NCBI GenBank assembly: GCA_947177425.1
Contig: CAMWUN010000001.1
Location: 1 to 64,000, forward strand
Reading direction: 5' to 3'
DNA length: 64,000 nt
From: an uncultured bacterium
GTDB taxonomy: Bacteria; Bacillota; Clostridia; Lachnospirales; Lachnospiraceae
The position numbers were made by a program, and so were the translations under genes. The notes under the pieces were generated by a model that saw only the letters and a program-made list of their open reading frames with translations, was not told where the DNA came from and did not search any database. Below, piece by piece: positions 34,260 to 42,952 of this stretch. The first letter of the stretch is position 1. The number at the start of each line of letters is the position of its first letter.

Positions 34260-35315
34260 TTAATTTATTTCTTCCGCCGCCACAAACAACGACAACGCCG
34301 GCCCCAGCGACCACGGATAGCTTCCATAAATCTGGGGATACATGGAAAACCCCTGACATTCCGCCAGGCAGTTCCCAATCCTGCCCTCTTCCACCATTCC
34401 CAGCAGGGCGTCTCTCCCCCGCACCATCCGGGATCTGTGAATCCCTATCAGTGTTTTCGTGTTCAGGGACTTTGCAACGGAATAAAGGATCATTGCCGTG
34501 GCGGAAGTATCCGCCGGGCCTTCCTTCGCGCTAAGCTGCCAGCTATAAAGCCCGTTTGGAAGCTGGTAAGCCTCCACCTTATCTACCAGACGCCTGTATG
34601 CCTGTTTAATCACTTCATAGCTTGGCCTGGTGTTTTCCAGACAGGCAAGGGTTTCCGACATGCCTATCATCAGCCAGCCTGCCGCCCGCCCCCATCCGAT
34701 AATACCATATTTTACCCCGCTTTCTTCCTGATATCCATGATAAGGAAGCCCTGTCTTTGCATCCATCCCCATTTCAATAAAATTCTGTATCTGGGTTACT
34801 GCCAGATTCACGGCATTCATATCGCCGTATGTACTGCCGTATTTACACAGAAAAGGGCATACCATTCCAATTGTGTCCGCAAAGATGTAACCGTTTTTCT
34901 GGTTTGGACGGTAAGGAAGCGATCCCCTGTCGTCCGTCTCATGGTTAAAAAGATATTTAGCCATGGCATCGGCGGCCTTTTTATATTTTTCCTCGCCCGT
35001 AATCTGGTGCAGGTCAATTAGGGCAAGACCGCTGAAAGCGTCGTCAAGGTAATACATTTTACAGCCCCGTCTTATCCATCTGTCATAATACTGTTTAAGG
35101 CAGTCCACAATCACCCTTGCTTCCTCTGAATTTTTGTGCTCCATATAATAATCCATAAGACCTTTGGCCAGAAGGCCATTCGGCCAGTTAATTTTATCCG
35201 GCGGTTCCACTTTCCGCCCGGTCATTTTTTTTATTATCCTTTTAAAACCATATCCTGGTTTCCGCTTCGGGTAATGGAGCAGATCATGCTCCGCAGCCTT
35301 TACCATTTCCAGCAT
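34260..35315 (-). CDS. Six-hairpin glycosidase of the GH88/GH105 type (unsaturated uronyl hydrolase-like)
   Basis: A 351-aa protein with no signal peptide and an (alpha/alpha)6 pattern of paired helices. Family-like segments are DDAFSGLALIDLHQITGEEKY, GYIFADTIGMVCPFL with the candidate catalytic aspartate, and GWGRAAGWLMIGMSETL, the counterpart of the GH105 RGNGW motif. These enzymes remove unsaturated uronic acids left by polysaccharide lyases. No lyase is seen nearby, so here it could trim or proofread a glycan or use another substrate. GGGAGGAG precedes the ATG. It is the first GC-richer gene after the AT-rich insert. Confidence 0.75.
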   Translation of the reverse strand: MLEMVKAAEHDLLHYPKRKPGYGFKRIIKKMTGRKVEPPDKINWPNGLLAKGLMDYYMEHKNSEEARVIVDCLKQYYDRWIRRGCKMYYLDDAFSGLALIDLHQITGEEKYKKAADAMAKYLFNHETDDRGSLPYRPNQKNGYIFADTIGMVCPFLCKYGSTYGDMNAVNLAVTQIQNFIEMGMDAKTGLPYHGYQEESGVKYGIIGWGRAAGWLMIGMSETLACLENTRPSYEVIKQAYRRLVDKVEAYQLPNGLYSWQLSAKEGPADTSATAMILYSVAKSLNTKTLIGIHRSRMVRGRDALLGMVEEGRIGNCLAECQGFSMYPQIYGSYPWSLGPALSLFVAAEEIN

Positions 35316-35342
35316 GCCGTTTCTCCTCCCATCTTTTGTATC

Positions 35343-37160
35343 TCAATTCTTTTCGTTTCCATATAACTCCTGCCATTTCAATCTTGACATGGCTTTTACA
35401 CTATTTTTCCCATAAAACTGCGCTGTTACTACGTTTGTCCATGCATCAGGGTCATCAGTAACCGGCATCTGCATTAGTGGTCCCTGCACATCATTGACAA
35501 ATGGAATAACAACATCCCGAGCATTTTCATCCATTAATAATCTGGTTTGTAATTCCATTTGTTCTTTGTATTCAGATGCCTGACCACTTGTGATATATGT
35601 CAGGCATACCCATAAAGTACTTTCTTTCATATTACTTCTACATGCTGCTGATGTTATAAAACAAAAAAATATCCCTGGCAATAAAAGCTTTATATTAAAT
35701 TCCCGGTATGAAAGTCTGCTTTTCTCTGCCAGTTTCTTTGCTGCAATTAGTAATATTCCGCTAAAGGTCAGCAAAAATACCTGATAGTTTGTATTGTAAA
35801 CCCCTCCGGAAACAGCCACATCCGCATAAATCGCAGGCGTCTGCATTGCACAATAAATACAGAATAATGCTATAATGGAAATCAATGGATGAGCAAATAA
35901 AAAAAATCTGTTTTTTTCTTCTTCCATTTTTTTAAATGCTCCTGCCATAATTAAGAACAGCAAAAGCAGACCAACAATGACTAATGGTTTTTCCTTGCAA
36001 TATCCCACAATATCCTTAATACCAGCGATAAAAGAAGCTTCTATTGCTTTAATTCCTTTTGTCATGGAAAAACCAAATTCTTCTCCACCCCTTACCCTGT
36101 TTCCGGGCGCTTTCATGCTAATAATTAATCCGAAAACTTCCATCATTATGGGAATAATCAGTGTAAATATACGCTTATCTTTTTGCTCGGAATAATTTAC
36201 AATTATAGTATATGCGGCTGCTATCAATGCAAATAAAGCCGTCTGATAATTCGAGCCTCCCAAAAGGAACATTATTACTGTTATGCCTGCTATATAGGTA
36301 AATTTGTAATCTTTCCTATAATGCAAAAAACAGACTAACAAAATTTGACACATGGAAAATGGAAGCATATAATGAATGGTTCCATTATACCAGAAAATTG
36401 ATGATTTTGTACTCGGGATAAATTGTATGTTTATTGTTAAAAACAAAGTAGTAATCAGAACGCTACTCCATTTGTTTAATCCTAACTCTTTGTAAAGCAA
36501 CTGCCTAAAAAGTAAAATAGTACTTCCAATCCAAAAAGACAGCATTAAAAAAGCAGTTATCACATATGCCTTTTCGCTAAATACTTCCGGCTGAAGTGAA
36601 AAAAGAAATACGCTGAACCATGTTCCCTGCCAGCTATAATAGTATTCTTCCACCGTCTGACAGGCGGCCTTCAATACTTCCATGAAGGAATGGGAGATAC
36701 ACCATGCCGCTCTGGTTTTTACACCATACCCATAATCATCTCCTGAAGCTCTATTTACAAAAGATAAATATGCTACAGGAAGCATTGTAATAATAAATGC
36801 TACATTACCGATTCTGGCCATCTGCTTACAAGTAACTTTTTTACATACTCTTTTCAAATATGTAAATTCAGCTTTTGTACGTTTTATGGCATCCTTTTCT
36901 GATATGCCATCCTGCATTTTGACCAGACAGGTAAGCAGTGCAAATATACTAACACATAATTCCCGATAGGTAAACCAGTAATGTATGTAGCTGTGGGATC
37001 CCAAAGCTATATACCAGACAACCGGCGCAAAAGCCATTATCCCAAACGGTATTCCCCATTCTCTGCCTAAATGTTCTTTTACCCTTCGACATTTGGCCAG
37101 TTGTAACAGTAATCTAGCTGAAGCACCTGCACCAGCCAGCACAACCGGCCATTTTATCAA
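35343..37160 (-). CDS. 3' part of a frameshifted polytopic membrane protein (C-terminal DUF6056-like half)
   Basis: Open frame encoding about 605 aa with roughly fourteen helices. The first ~90 residues (VLAGAGASARLLLQLAK... SHSYIHYWFTYRELCVS) read as the missing end of the protein encoded just upstream, and the frame extends back in sequence to the G9 tract without a ribosome site or ATG. From MARIGNVAF onward it resembles DUF6056-type membrane proteins: ASGDDYGYGVKTRAAW, YYYSWQGTWFS, SIFWYNGTIHYMLP, GGSNYQTALF, APGNRVRGG. If the G tract had eight bases the two frames would make one 934-aa protein. Function unknown; probably glycan or lipid transfer. Confidence 0.7.
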   Translation of the reverse strand: MIKWPVVLAGAGASARLLLQLAKCRRVKEHLGREWGIPFGIMAFAPVVWYIALGSHSYIHYWFTYRELCVSIFALLTCLVKMQDGISEKDAIKRTKAEFTYLKRVCKKVTCKQMARIGNVAFIITMLPVAYLSFVNRASGDDYGYGVKTRAAWCISHSFMEVLKAACQTVEEYYYSWQGTWFSVFLFSLQPEVFSEKAYVITAFLMLSFWIGSTILLFRQLLYKELGLNKWSSVLITTLFLTINIQFIPSTKSSIFWYNGTIHYMLPFSMCQILLVCFLHYRKDYKFTYIAGITVIMFLLGGSNYQTALFALIAAAYTIIVNYSEQKDKRIFTLIIPIMMEVFGLIISMKAPGNRVRGGEEFGFSMTKGIKAIEASFIAGIKDIVGYCKEKPLVIVGLLLLFLIMAGAFKKMEEEKNRFFLFAHPLISIIALFCIYCAMQTPAIYADVAVSGGVYNTNYQVFLLTFSGILLIAAKKLAEKSRLSYREFNIKLLLPGIFFCFITSAACRSNMKESTLWVCLTYITSGQASEYKEQMELQTRLLMDENARDVVIPFVNDVQGPLMQMPVTDDPDAWTNVVTAQFYGKNSVKAMSRLKWQELYGNEKN

Positions 37161-38148
37161 TGGTCGGATGTTTTTCCATATAATCTGGGAGTATGTAATT
37201 TCCTGTCTTACCCCCCCCCACGTAATATGCGCTCCTTAACATAGCGTTTTTAACAATATTCTCACCTGTCAGTATGCTGCCAATCAGCCACTTTCCGGCC
37301 CACATGCCTGTATATCCTAATATCCAGATTAAACTACATATGCACAACTGTTTTACACTTTTTTTCCATGAGTCTTCTTTCATAAATATAAAAATCATAG
37401 GAAAATATAATGCAACCAATGGAAATGTCAAAAAATCCAGATATGCTGTCACAATCCCAATCAACAAAAAAAATATGATTTCTTCTTCTTTTTCTAATAT
37501 ATCTTTTTTTAAAATATATAAAACAGACAAAAGCATGATATAATATACAGTTGAAAACTGAAACGAAACCGCTGTTGCCAGTGGATTTATTATAAATACT
37601 GCAAATACAAATGGCAAAATAAACCTATTAAGCTGCTTCTGAATCATCAGACAAATGATATATATAAATAAGCTCATCTGTAAAAGCATATTAATCATTC
37701 TAATATCACTGATATCAAAAAACAACAACAATGGTTTCAAAATCACAAGATATCCATGCCAATATCTGGGATAACCCATCTTATCAAATTCTCCTGGCAA
37801 ATCATTGGCATAATCTGTTAGCGTATCTACCTGGTGTTGATGTTTTCCTCTGTATGTTATCTGATAATTCTGCATGGCATCTCTTACAATACTGCCTGTC
37901 CCGGGAAATATCGCATTAAGTATCATTGTAGCATCTGTAATATTATCCAATTGAGAGAGCTTGTATCCTGTCATAAGTTGGGGATAAGCCCCCTCATAAT
38001 CATAAAGCTCTATGGAACGCTGCGCGTTTTTCTTCATTTCTTCTACAGGCAATGCATATACTCCCACCAGCAGTACTATTCCTATCACAATTGATGCAGC
38101 TAATATAGCTATTACTTTTATTCCTAAACCAGTCTTTCGTCCCACCAT
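37114..38148 (-). CDS. 5' part of a frameshifted polytopic membrane protein
   Basis: A frame of 344 codons with about eight helices, starting MVGRKTGLGIKVIAIL at an ATG with AGGA seven bases upstream. A first outer loop (LPVEEMKKNAQRSIELYDYEGAYPQ, shown by its ends) and PRYWHGYLVILKPLL follow, reminiscent of GT-C-like proteins. About 309 residues in, the frame enters a run of nine Gs (37211-37219) coding YVGGGK. After it the frame gives 35 residues of unlikely composition and stops at 37114, while the other frame continues as clear membrane protein. The break looks like one extra G. It may be a pseudogene, a phase-variable gene in its off state, or a sequencing error. Confidence 0.72.
   Translation of the reverse strand: MVGRKTGLGIKVIAILAASIVIGIVLLVGVYALPVEEMKKNAQRSIELYDYEGAYPQLMTGYKLSQLDNITDATMILNAIFPGTGSIVRDAMQNYQITYRGKHQHQVDTLTDYANDLPGEFDKMGYPRYWHGYLVILKPLLLFFDISDIRMINMLLQMSLFIYIICLMIQKQLNRFILPFVFAVFIINPLATAVSFQFSTVYYIMLLSVLYILKKDILEKEEEIIFFLLIGIVTAYLDFLTFPLVALYFPMIFIFMKEDSWKKSVKQLCICSLIWILGYTGMWAGKWLIGSILTGENIVKNAMLRSAYYVGGGKTGNYILPDYMEKHPTIDKMAGCAGWCRCFS
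37211..37219 (-). repeat. G9 homopolymer tract (written as C9 on the plus strand) at a reading-frame break
   Basis: Nine consecutive Gs on the coding strand, the longest G/C run in the window. Counting codons shows that eight Gs would join the upstream and downstream frames into one protein and nine put them out of frame. The downstream frame is closed by a TAA just before the tract, so the shift must occur at or very near it. Confidence 0.9.
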
Positions 38149-38174
38149 AAACTCTTCCTTTCCCTTCTGTCTCA

Positions 38175-40028
38175 CTAACGTTCTCTGGCATAAAATACAA
38201 CATCTTCGTAAATTGGCAATTGATTTCTATACTTTTCGTCACTATAAGAAAAATACCATCCCCAATATTTTTCTTCGTCTAAATATGGTAATTCTTCTAT
38301 GGTATATCCATCCTGAACCGCCCTTTCTTCTACGATCTCGCCATCCCTTACAAACATTATTTTATGCAGTGTTTTATCTTTAGGGGCTAAAAACTCCTTA
38401 TAGGAAATCTTCCATATTTGATTTAAATAATTTAATCGATTTGCCAAATAATATTTTAAATATTTTACATTATTATCAAATTCCACATAATGTCCGGGCT
38501 TATCACCGCTAATATCAACATTCTTCCATCTTACCCTGTCCATCTCAACTGATTTTCTGATTAAAGCCGCATACTGGTCTATCCTTTCTTCCAATATCTC
38601 CTCCAGATAAGGCAGAAATCCTTTATAGGTTTCCACCAGCAATGTTTTAAATGCTTCATCTTCATATAAAACTGAATACCAGTTAATTTCCTCGCCTCTA
38701 TAAAATTTAGTTGAAGACCACGTATAATCAACCCATATTCCTTCTGCCCATCCACTGTTCGTTTCGCCAAATGCCCCATCAAAATCCCACACTGGACCTG
38801 CATACAATAAATCATCATTCTTCTCTTTATAATAAAACATACTGGTAATGTTTACATCATGACTTAATGCTATTTCATCAACAATGAACTTTTTAACAAA
38901 CGAATCAAAATCTATATATTTTCTATATTCTTTATTTCCAGAAGAAATCATATCATCAATTCTTTGTGTATAATCATAAATATATGTCACTTGTTCTCTG
39001 GATGCGCTCTGAGGCGATTTAATTGAGAAGCAATTGCCTTGTTCTGTAATAAATCCAGCTTTCTCTTTTTCCCAATAATCAGTACAATCTTTTTCCAGTA
39101 AATACCCCCCATCCATCTCTCCTTTACTTTCCAGCACATATCCTTTTATCCTGTTTTCCTCAAAAACAGCCACATCCTCTATATTCGAATAATTTAATTG
39201 ATTTTCTTTTTCTAAATCAAAAATGTCTACACGTCCTTCGCCTACAGAAACAGTTTCTGACAATAAATAAATGCCTGCGTATTCTCCATTTAAATATAAA
39301 TCTGCCCACACACATTGAGGGCTATAAGCCAGCCCTATTTCCTCAGCCATATCAAACGCAATTTTTGTATTTAGCTTAGCCCCTTCATTCCAGCCCGCCA
39401 GCAGGCACCATCGTTTTCCGCTGTCCATTCCCAGCAATGCCTTTGCTGTTCCGAGTTTAATCAAGTACGGCTTCTTTTCTTCCTCCCATGATGAATTTCC
39501 ACGCCCCGAAATTTTTAGTCTGCCACCATACTCCATTCTTCCATTTGACTTTATTATGTGGATATTTCCACTTTCTTCATTCATTTTATTCTGATGCAGA
39601 TAATCCATGCCACCGCTGTCTGTCTGTATAAATATTGCCGGCAGATAATCAGATTTCATAATAACAATATCATAGACCTTTCTCTCTGTGCCAACAATTT
39701 TCAAATTACAGATATTATTCTCCTGATAATCAATCCTTGTTCCTCTTTTTATTTGTTTTCCATCCCACAAAACTACTTTCCCGCAAAGATCCCCTGCATA
39801 TATACTTTTTCCCTGACAAAAAGATGGTAGAAAAAAATAATATTTACTATCAATTTCATTAAACCATGGATATATATTTTCTTCTCTGAAGTCAGTTACA
39901 ATATGTATAAAAGGGCCGCCATCCTTTTCTATTTGAATCTGTACATTTTTGTCCTCGATTTTCAATAAAAAGCAGACAAACAACTGTATTATTATCAGTA
40001 ATACGATTAACTGCACTTTCTTTTTCAT
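38175..40028 (-). CDS. CotH-family (atypical kinase) extracytoplasmic protein
   Basis: A 617-aa protein with an N-terminal membrane helix (residues 4-23) and an outside CotH domain. CotH proteins are an atypical kinase family. Visible motifs are KISGRGNSSW (173-181), KKPYLIKL, LLAGWNEGAKLNTKIAFDMA, WADLYLNGEYAGIYLLSE and GPVWDFDGAFGE, which hold the conserved lysine and aspartates. The last ~60 residues (MFVRDGEIVEERAVQDGYTI) resemble an InlB B-repeat/Flg_new type domain. GGGGG lies six bases before the ATG at 40028. It is the last gene of a VTC-DUF4956-CotH trio whose members are commonly neighbours. Its substrate here is unknown. Confidence 0.9.
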   Translation of the reverse strand: MKKKVQLIVLLIIIQLFVCFLLKIEDKNVQIQIEKDGGPFIHIVTDFREENIYPWFNEIDSKYYFFLPSFCQGKSIYAGDLCGKVVLWDGKQIKRGTRIDYQENNICNLKIVGTERKVYDIVIMKSDYLPAIFIQTDSGGMDYLHQNKMNEESGNIHIIKSNGRMEYGGRLKISGRGNSSWEEEKKPYLIKLGTAKALLGMDSGKRWCLLAGWNEGAKLNTKIAFDMAEEIGLAYSPQCVWADLYLNGEYAGIYLLSETVSVGEGRVDIFDLEKENQLNYSNIEDVAVFEENRIKGYVLESKGEMDGGYLLEKDCTDYWEKEKAGFITEQGNCFSIKSPQSASREQVTYIYDYTQRIDDMISSGNKEYRKYIDFDSFVKKFIVDEIALSHDVNITSMFYYKEKNDDLLYAGPVWDFDGAFGETNSGWAEGIWVDYTWSSTKFYRGEEINWYSVLYEDEAFKTLLVETYKGFLPYLEEILEERIDQYAALIRKSVEMDRVRWKNVDISGDKPGHYVEFDNNVKYLKYYLANRLNYLNQIWKISYKEFLAPKDKTLHKIMFVRDGEIVEERAVQDGYTIEELPYLDEEKYWGWYFSYSDEKYRNQLPIYEDVVFYARER

Positions 40029-40053
40029 GAAAATCCCCCACTTTCCTATTATG

Positions 40054-40734
40054 CTAAATGCGGTATTCTCCATCATGTACCAAAAAGTTCACTTTTTGTA
40101 TTTCCTTTATATTCTTAATCTCTTTTAATAACTCCCCTTCTTTAGATGTTCTGATTTCAATAATAATTTCTGTTTCACCATTTCGAATACTTCTGGATTT
40201 TTCTTTGCAATATCTGCAATATCTGCCAATTACCTTCTTAACTTCATCCCAATTCATATCCTCTTTACAGCTACACAGCACCAATAACGCATTAGCCCGT
40301 GATGTTGGAACCCACTCCAAAATCGTCAGCATTATAGTCATAACTATACACAAAATAACAGCCAATATATAAAGCCCGACTCCACATATAATCCCTGCAC
40401 TAACTGCCCAGAATAAAAATAGCAAATCGACTGGATTTTTTACTGCATTTCTGAATCTGACAATTGACAATGCTCCAACCATGCCAAGCGATACAATAAG
40501 ACTGGATTGCATTGCAATCATAATAGCTGCTACAATAATGACCAGCCCTGCAATGGTAATATTCAAATCTCTTGAATAAAAAGCTGCCTTGCTCACTAAT
40601 TTATATACTGCAAATATATATAACCCTATCAAACAGGCAGCAAAAAAAATCAAAATGGTCTCTGACAAAGACCATCCTCCTATCATACTTTCATAAACCT
40701 TATTTTTAATAATATCCCCTGTTTTCATATCCAT
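40054..40734 (-). CDS. DUF4956 membrane protein
   Basis: A 226-aa protein with four transmembrane helices in the first 140 residues and a soluble alpha/beta tail. The family signature GALSIVRFRNAVKNP followed by LLFLFWAVSAGI is exact in pattern. DUF4956 proteins have no settled role but usually accompany VTC-domain polyphosphate polymerases and CotH proteins, as here. It overlaps the VTC gene by ten bases; GAGGG precedes two possible ATGs at 40734 and 40728. I infer a membrane partner for the VTC protein. Confidence 0.92.
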   Translation of the reverse strand: MDMKTGDIIKNKVYESMIGGWSLSETILIFFAACLIGLYIFAVYKLVSKAAFYSRDLNITIAGLVIIVAAIMIAMQSSLIVSLGMVGALSIVRFRNAVKNPVDLLFLFWAVSAGIICGVGLYILAVILCIVMTIMLTILEWVPTSRANALLVLCSCKEDMNWDEVKKVIGRYCRYCKEKSRSIRNGETEIIIEIRTSKEGELLKEIKNIKEIQKVNFLVHDGEYRI

Positions 40735-41414
40735 TTTCCCTCACTTGCTTCTCTGCATAGTCTGTATTTCGAATAAGATGATTGATTCATATGGCTGGTT
40801 TCTAATAACTGCGCAATAAATCCCGGTAAGAATTCATCATATTTCACTTCCAAAATATTATTCGCTTCTTTTATATTATCAAAAATTATCTCTTTCCTCC
40901 CAAATCTATCTACCTGCCTGCTGCAACGCAAATTTCTATCTAAAGTAATTCTTACATTTCCAGATTCAAAAACATATGCTTTTCTATCATATTCTACTAT
41001 CACTCTAGGCCTTAGTCCTCTTTCTTTTATAGCAAGATTAAATAAAATAACAGGATTGTCCAACGACATATTACTTTGTCTGACACTTTCCCCCGCCATT
41101 AACGACCACATTTGTTCCTTGGATATTTGCCGTGTTTTTTTCATTACATAATTATATTTTTTATATTTGACCTCCAGCTTAATTACTTCCCATGAATGGT
41201 TGTAAATTCTTATCCTGTACTTTTCCCTTTTACAATTTCCGTCTATTGTATCATTTAAATAAGAATCAAACAAATCATCAAAATAAATACTTGTCACCGT
41301 ATACCCCGAGTAACTTTTCTGGTTCTCATCCGATTTAAGAACACTTTCAAGGCGACTCTGCAGTAATGCCAGATCCGTTTTCTGGCACACATATTTATTT
41401 TCCACACGATACAT
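40725..41414 (-). CDS. VTC-domain protein (polyphosphate polymerase-like)
   Basis: A 229-aa protein that is nearly all VTC domain, a triphosphate-tunnel fold that in yeast polymerises polyphosphate from ATP. Tunnel residues are seen in YRVENKYV, SIYFDDLFDSYL, REKYRIRIY, IKLEVKYKKY, RPRVIVEYDRKAYV and LEVKYDEFLP, with the alternating glutamates and lysines/arginines expected. No transmembrane helix is present; DUF4956 next door may provide one. A different nucleotide-phosphate activity is possible. The gene starts the AT-rich trio and follows the Wzx gene by 14 bp. Confidence 0.9.
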   Translation of the reverse strand: MYRVENKYVCQKTDLALLQSRLESVLKSDENQKSYSGYTVTSIYFDDLFDSYLNDTIDGNCKREKYRIRIYNHSWEVIKLEVKYKKYNYVMKKTRQISKEQMWSLMAGESVRQSNMSLDNPVILFNLAIKERGLRPRVIVEYDRKAYVFESGNVRITLDRNLRCSRQVDRFGRKEIIFDNIKEANNILEVKYDEFLPGFIAQLLETSHMNQSSYSKYRLCREASEGKWI

Positions 41415-41428
41415 AATTCATCCCATAC

Positions 41429-42952
41429 TTATCCTTTCTTAAGCTTCCGCAACACAATCCCCCGCAAATATCCGAATTCCTCTGTCCTTCTGAACAAGGC
41501 CAGAAATATCCCGTTAAAAACCACGCAAATCACCAGAAACATCACTGCAAATGACAGAATCGTGATCTCCGGCATAAGCAACCTTTTAAGTCCCACCAGA
41601 ATCGCCAGGATTCCTAAAAGCGCCGCCAGATACTTCACAGAATCCATAAAATAGGATTTGGCGCTTTTGTCAAAGCATACTCTGTATATAATGCAGGGCT
41701 TGGTGATATTGGCTATCAGCCCCGACACAATTGTCCCTATGTATATTCCCACAAGCCCAATCCTTGCCACCAGTCCGATAGAAATAACCAGATTCACAAT
41801 CCCCTGTATCAGCGCCAGATATTTGTCCTGTTCAAACACACCCGCCGCTGTCTTAAAGTTTGATAAGACAATTCTATCACCTTTAAAATAATAATCAATA
41901 AGAATACAGGATACCGCGCTCACCGCCAGCACCCTTTCCGGCCCTTTCCAGAGATAAATAAAGGGCGTCAGCAGGAAAAAAAAGCCTGTGGCTGAAAAGC
42001 CGTAAATCCAGCAGGCAAAAAAGCGGTATACCTTAAAAATGCTGTACTGCTTTTCTCTTGATTCCGTTGCAATCAGATTGCCAAAACTGGAAAGTACCGA
42101 ATTAAAAATAATATTCACAAAATTGGCAATGGAGGTGAGAATAATATTATAATTTCCCACATATCCCACCAGCGTAACGTTAAGGAAGGCTGATATGATC
42201 ATATTGTCGGTCTGCAGTCTCGCTACATCCCCAACCTTATGAAGCATCAGGGCTTTCGTTTTGCTGACGATTTCCCCGGTTTCCTCTTTTGAGAGTTTCT
42301 CCACATTCTTGTCTGTCAGATAAGGATAGCGCCTGTCCAGATAACGGCTCACAAAAACTTTCTGGGCCAGTTCCACAAACGCCGCCGAAAGAAGGTACAG
42401 GTAAAAATTCCGTGTAGTGACAATGACCATTAACTGCAATGCCACTGTGATCATTTTTGTTATGGTAATAACATTGGTCTGGATATAGTTTTTCTGTTCC
42501 GCATTGGCCAGACTGTATTTATATGCCACAAAATAGGAACTCACTGTATTAAACAAAAAAATCAGATAATACAGCGTCATATCCCTTGTACTGACCCCCT
42601 TGGGCTGGTTAACCAGATAAGGCAGAAAGGGAATCAGGGCAGTGCCCAGCGCCCCAATCACAAGGCCGATGGCCCGGTATGCTCTCTTATACAAAAGCAT
42701 ATAGGATTTAATCTTTTCATAATCCTTACGCGCCACCGGCCCGTACAGGCTGTAATTAAGGGCAGTCCCCACCCCTAACTCCGCCATGGACAATACAGAC
42801 AGTATTCCTGTATACAAATCATTGATGCCTGTCAGGGTATCCCCCAGATAATCGATAAAAAGACTGCGGAGAATAAACCCAAGCAACTGGGTCACAATAT
42901 TGCCGATATATCCAAACGCTATATTTTTTGCGGCTGACTGAACTCTTCCCAT
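41429..42952 (-). CDS. wzx: Wzx-type polysaccharide flippase (MOP superfamily)
   Basis: A 507-aa protein with about fourteen helices that would flip undecaprenyl-PP-linked repeat units outward. The start has AAKNIAFGYIGNIVTQLLGFILRSLFI, typical of RfbX/Wzx proteins. It continues with DLYTGILSVLSMAELGVGTALNYSLY and the later VGYVGNYNIILTSIANF and ISIGLVARIGLVGIYIGTIVS segments. The ATG overlaps the end of the pyruvyltransferase gene by 34 bp. It is the only MOP-type flippase seen; two ABC-type candidates are also present. Confidence 0.92.
   Translation of the reverse strand: MGRVQSAAKNIAFGYIGNIVTQLLGFILRSLFIDYLGDTLTGINDLYTGILSVLSMAELGVGTALNYSLYGPVARKDYEKIKSYMLLYKRAYRAIGLVIGALGTALIPFLPYLVNQPKGVSTRDMTLYYLIFLFNTVSSYFVAYKYSLANAEQKNYIQTNVITITKMITVALQLMVIVTTRNFYLYLLSAAFVELAQKVFVSRYLDRRYPYLTDKNVEKLSKEETGEIVSKTKALMLHKVGDVARLQTDNMIISAFLNVTLVGYVGNYNIILTSIANFVNIIFNSVLSSFGNLIATESREKQYSIFKVYRFFACWIYGFSATGFFFLLTPFIYLWKGPERVLAVSAVSCILIDYYFKGDRIVLSNFKTAAGVFEQDKYLALIQGIVNLVISIGLVARIGLVGIYIGTIVSGLIANITKPCIIYRVCFDKSAKSYFMDSVKYLAALLGILAILVGLKRLLMPEITILSFAVMFLVICVVFNGIFLALFRRTEEFGYLRGIVLRKLKKG

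Noticed and set aside
35343-37160. Two independent complete genes at the G9 tract
   Set aside because: The downstream frame has no ribosome site near its TTG, and its first 90 residues fit the end of the upstream protein. A frameshift explains both better, though separate genes are not excluded.
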